From the NCBI GenBank assembly GCA_964487915.1, contig CAZASN010000006.1, positions 1-64,000 on the forward strand: a stretch of DNA of 64,000 bases, given 5' to 3'. The position numbers and the translations under genes were made by a program. The stretch is from Proruminimicrobium sp964487915 (GTDB lineage: Bacteria > Elusimicrobiota > Endomicrobiia > Endomicrobiales > Endomicrobiaceae). Each line of letters opens with the position of its first letter. Positions within the stretch are counted from its first letter, which is position 1. A model generated the notes under the pieces. That model saw nothing but the letters and a program-made list of their open reading frames with translations. It made no database searches and had not been told where the DNA came from. Positions 62,355 to 64,000 of this stretch are shown here, in pieces.

Positions 62355-62798
62355 ATGGAAACTGAAACCGGCAGAATCACTGATTCAGATAGTTTTCCCG
62401 ATGATAAAAAAATTAAAGATTGGATAGGCGCCGAAGCCTTTGCATACTGGCAGGAACTTGAAGGCTGGATAAACCAAAAATATCCTGAAATATTCAATCC
62501 GCAATGGTTATACGGCGGAAAAAAACACGGCTGGGCGCTTCGGTATAAAAAAAACAAATCATTCTGTACTTTTGTTCCGGAAAGAAACCGTTTTAAACTT
62601 TTAATTGTTTTCGGAGCCGAAAAAAGAGAAAAAACCGAAAAAATTATTAATACTCTGTCAGCCGGCACGCAAAACGAATACAGAAAAGCCGAGACTTACC
62701 ATGACGGCAAATGGCTGCTTTTAACGGTTGACAGAGTTAAAATTATTGAAGATATAAAAATTCTTCTTGTTTTAAAAAGAAAACCTAAAATTTTATAA
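62355..62798 (+). CDS. DUF3788 family protein
   Basis: This 147-residue protein matches DUF3788 in layout: an N-terminal helix AYWQELEGWINQKYP, then PQWLYGGKKHGWALRYKKNKSFCTFVPERNRFKLLIVFGAEKREK and a C-terminal KWLLLTVDR. It starts at the base after the hydrolase stop. No function is known for the family. It ends 20 bp before the convergent ABC-F gene's stop. Confidence 0.85.
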   Translation: METETGRITDSDSFPDDKKIKDWIGAEAFAYWQELEGWINQKYPEIFNPQWLYGGKKHGWALRYKKNKSFCTFVPERNRFKLLIVFGAEKREKTEKIINTLSAGTQNEYRKAETYHDGKWLLLTVDRVKIIEDIKILLVLKRKPKIL

Positions 62799-62818
62799 AA
62801 CATTCAATTTATAAATTT

Positions 62819-64000
62819 TTATATTATAAATGAAGAATCAAGTTTTATCCGCTTATTTGCTGCAACATATATATCTTTTATTCCTATTTTTTTTATAAAT
62901 TCGAGTTCGTGAGAGACCATAAGAAGACTTCCGGGATATAGAGAAAGAATTTGCGCAATATGTTCTTTTGTAAGCAGATCAATGTTATTGGTTATTTCGT
63001 CAAGAATTAAAAGCTGCGGCACTCTGCACGCAATGGCGGCAAGTGAAAGCCTTGCTTTTTCCCCTCCTGACAGAAGAGATATTTCCTCGTTTACTTCCTC
63101 ATTTTTTCTGAACAAAAAATCATTAAGATGTTTTCTTATTTGGGCATTAGTCCATTGAGGCGCTGTATATGAAATAAATTCTATTACAGTTTTATTAAAA
63201 TCAAGATTTGAATAATGCTGGTCAAGATATCCTATATTTTCTTTTTTTGGAACTATCCATACGCCGTTTTTTAATACGTTCCTATCGTCTGTTAAAGCCC
63301 TTAGAAGCGTGGTTTTTCCCGAAGCGTTTCTTCCGATAAGAGCGGCTTTTTGTCCCGCGGCTATTGCAATATTTATATCGGCAAGAACTTCGCTGTTTTC
63401 ATATCCCGCAGAGCCTTGTGATACCGAAAGATTAAAAGAGACCGAAGAAGAATTCAAATAAAAAGAAGGCGTTATCTCTTCGCTGATTTCCAATGATTTA
63501 AGCCGTTCGTTGATATCATATCTGCGCTGCGAAATTTCGCTTTTTTGTTTCCCTGCCGATACCTCTGCGCCGCTTTTTTTAATTCCTGCCGCAATAGGCG
63601 CCCATTTTGCTTCTTCTCTTTTTTTCTCGCCGCCTTTACGGCTTTTTGAAGCGCGTTCCTGCTGTTTCATAAGTTTTTTATGCGCGGATTTTTTCTCTCT
63701 TTCAAGCATTTTCTTTTCTTCCTCAAGAGAGTTTTTTGTCAAGGCCGCGTTTATTTTGTAATCGCGGTATTTGCCGTTAAAAATTTTTATTTTGCCGCCG
63801 TCTATATGCCATAAAATATCCGAGTTTCTGTTTAAAAGCTCCTCATCGTGCGAAACAATCAGCAAAGTGCCTTTAAACCTCTCAAGCATTCCCATAAGAG
63901 ATTTTCTGTTGTAAATATCAAGATGGTTTGTAGGCTCGTCAAGAATAAGCAAATCGGGATTTTTAGACAAAGCCAGACTTAATTCTTTGTTAAAACGCTG
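62819..64000 (-). CDS. ABC-F family ATPase, N-terminus beyond window edge
   Basis: The frame is open from the right edge, so the gene is partial; 393 codons plus the stop are present. What remains is the end of the first nucleotide-binding domain (LILDEPTNHLD, LLIVSHDEELL), a Lys/Glu-rich linker with coiled-coil character, and a complete second domain: Walker A IGRNASGKTT, YLDQHYS, signature LLSGGEKARLSL, Walker B LLILDEITNNID and VSHE. Paired ABC domains without membrane parts identify the ABC-F family, which acts on ribosomes (translation factors and antibiotic-protection proteins). Short domains and linker suggest a resistance-type (Vga/Lsa/Msr-like) or Uup/YdiF-type protein; I cannot choose. 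Confidence 0.85.
   Translation of the reverse strand, partial: QRFNKELSLALSKNPDLLILDEPTNHLDIYNRKSLMGMLERFKGTLLIVSHDEELLNRNSDILWHIDGGKIKIFNGKYRDYKINAALTKNSLEEEKKMLEREKKSAHKKLMKQQERASKSRKGGEKKREEAKWAPIAAGIKKSGAEVSAGKQKSEISQRRYDINERLKSLEISEEITPSFYLNSSSVSFNLSVSQGSAGYENSEVLADINIAIAAGQKAALIGRNASGKTTLLRALTDDRNVLKNGVWIVPKKENIGYLDQHYSNLDFNKTVIEFISYTAPQWTNAQIRKHLNDFLFRKNEEVNEEISLLSGGEKARLSLAAIACRVPQLLILDEITNNIDLLTKEHIAQILSLYPGSLLMVSHELEFIKKIGIKDIYVAANKRIKLDSSFII

Noticed and set aside
1..64000. CRISPR arrays, insertion sequences, rRNA genes
   Set aside because: No regularly spaced short direct repeats, no transposase-like protein and no rRNA signature were seen.

Overview
The window is low-GC, densely packed bacterial DNA. 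A run of 100 Ns suggests a scaffolded draft or metagenome-assembled genome. Gene content (a type IV pilin with a GFSLSEL leader, a TadE/TadG/secretin group, bacterial-type ProS with an editing insert, MutS/MutL, MiaB, a zinc ABC importer) fits a Gram-negative-type anaerobe. My best guess is Elusimicrobiota (Endomicrobium-like), from gene style only; no rRNA or other phylogenetic marker was compared.

Region 1 (1-26,851, all minus strand) is the striking part. Behind a tRNA-Pro with a consensus promoter lies one tightly packed operon-like run. It holds a GT2 glycosyltransferase, two SPASM-type radical SAM enzymes, a GT4 glycosyltransferase, a degenerate GT2-like protein, a giant repetitive beta-helix protein ending in a nucleotidyltransferase-like domain, three more SPASM-type radical SAM proteins, a B12-binding-type radical SAM protein, then eight further radical SAM proteins and a helical-repeat protein running off the left edge. 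That makes 14 radical SAM enzymes in about 26 kb. The assembly gap sits inside the beta-helix gene. Repeat arithmetic predicts 240 missing bases, which would join both halves in frame into one protein of about 2,401 residues. No product can be assigned; glycosyltransferases plus radical SAM enzymes suggest a modified surface glycan or glycoconjugate, or modification of the repeat protein itself.

Region 2 (26,955-50,828) is mainly housekeeping: cardiolipin synthase diverging from a TrpB2-pyruvate kinase pair with an attenuator-like leader; PBP1A; a minus-strand operon UXS-like/rfbA/miaB/slt/mutS/pilZ/mutL; TadG/TadE/Flp-like pilin/secretin behind gcvT; lpd; proS; a flavoprotein; a DUF4833-like protein; and a type IV pilin.

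Region 3 (50,896-54,884) is an AT-rich accessory insert beside tRNA-Ser: an HNH protein, an OLD-like ATPase/TOPRIM nuclease, and a possible PD-(D/E)XK protein with a terminator. It looks defence-like.

Region 4 (54,891-64,000) has a membrane protein; znuA-znuC-znuB-zur plus a 45-residue Cys-rich protein behind a promoter overlapped by a perfect 23-bp Fur-family-style palindrome; an MFS exporter; a flavin reductase-like protein; GNAT; C_GCAxxG_C_C; an alpha/beta hydrolase; DUF3788; and a partial ABC-F protein.

Three related hairpin elements lie directly 3' of mutL, lpd and tRNA-Ser in the same orientation relative to the gene. They share a loop core but have different outer arms that still pair.
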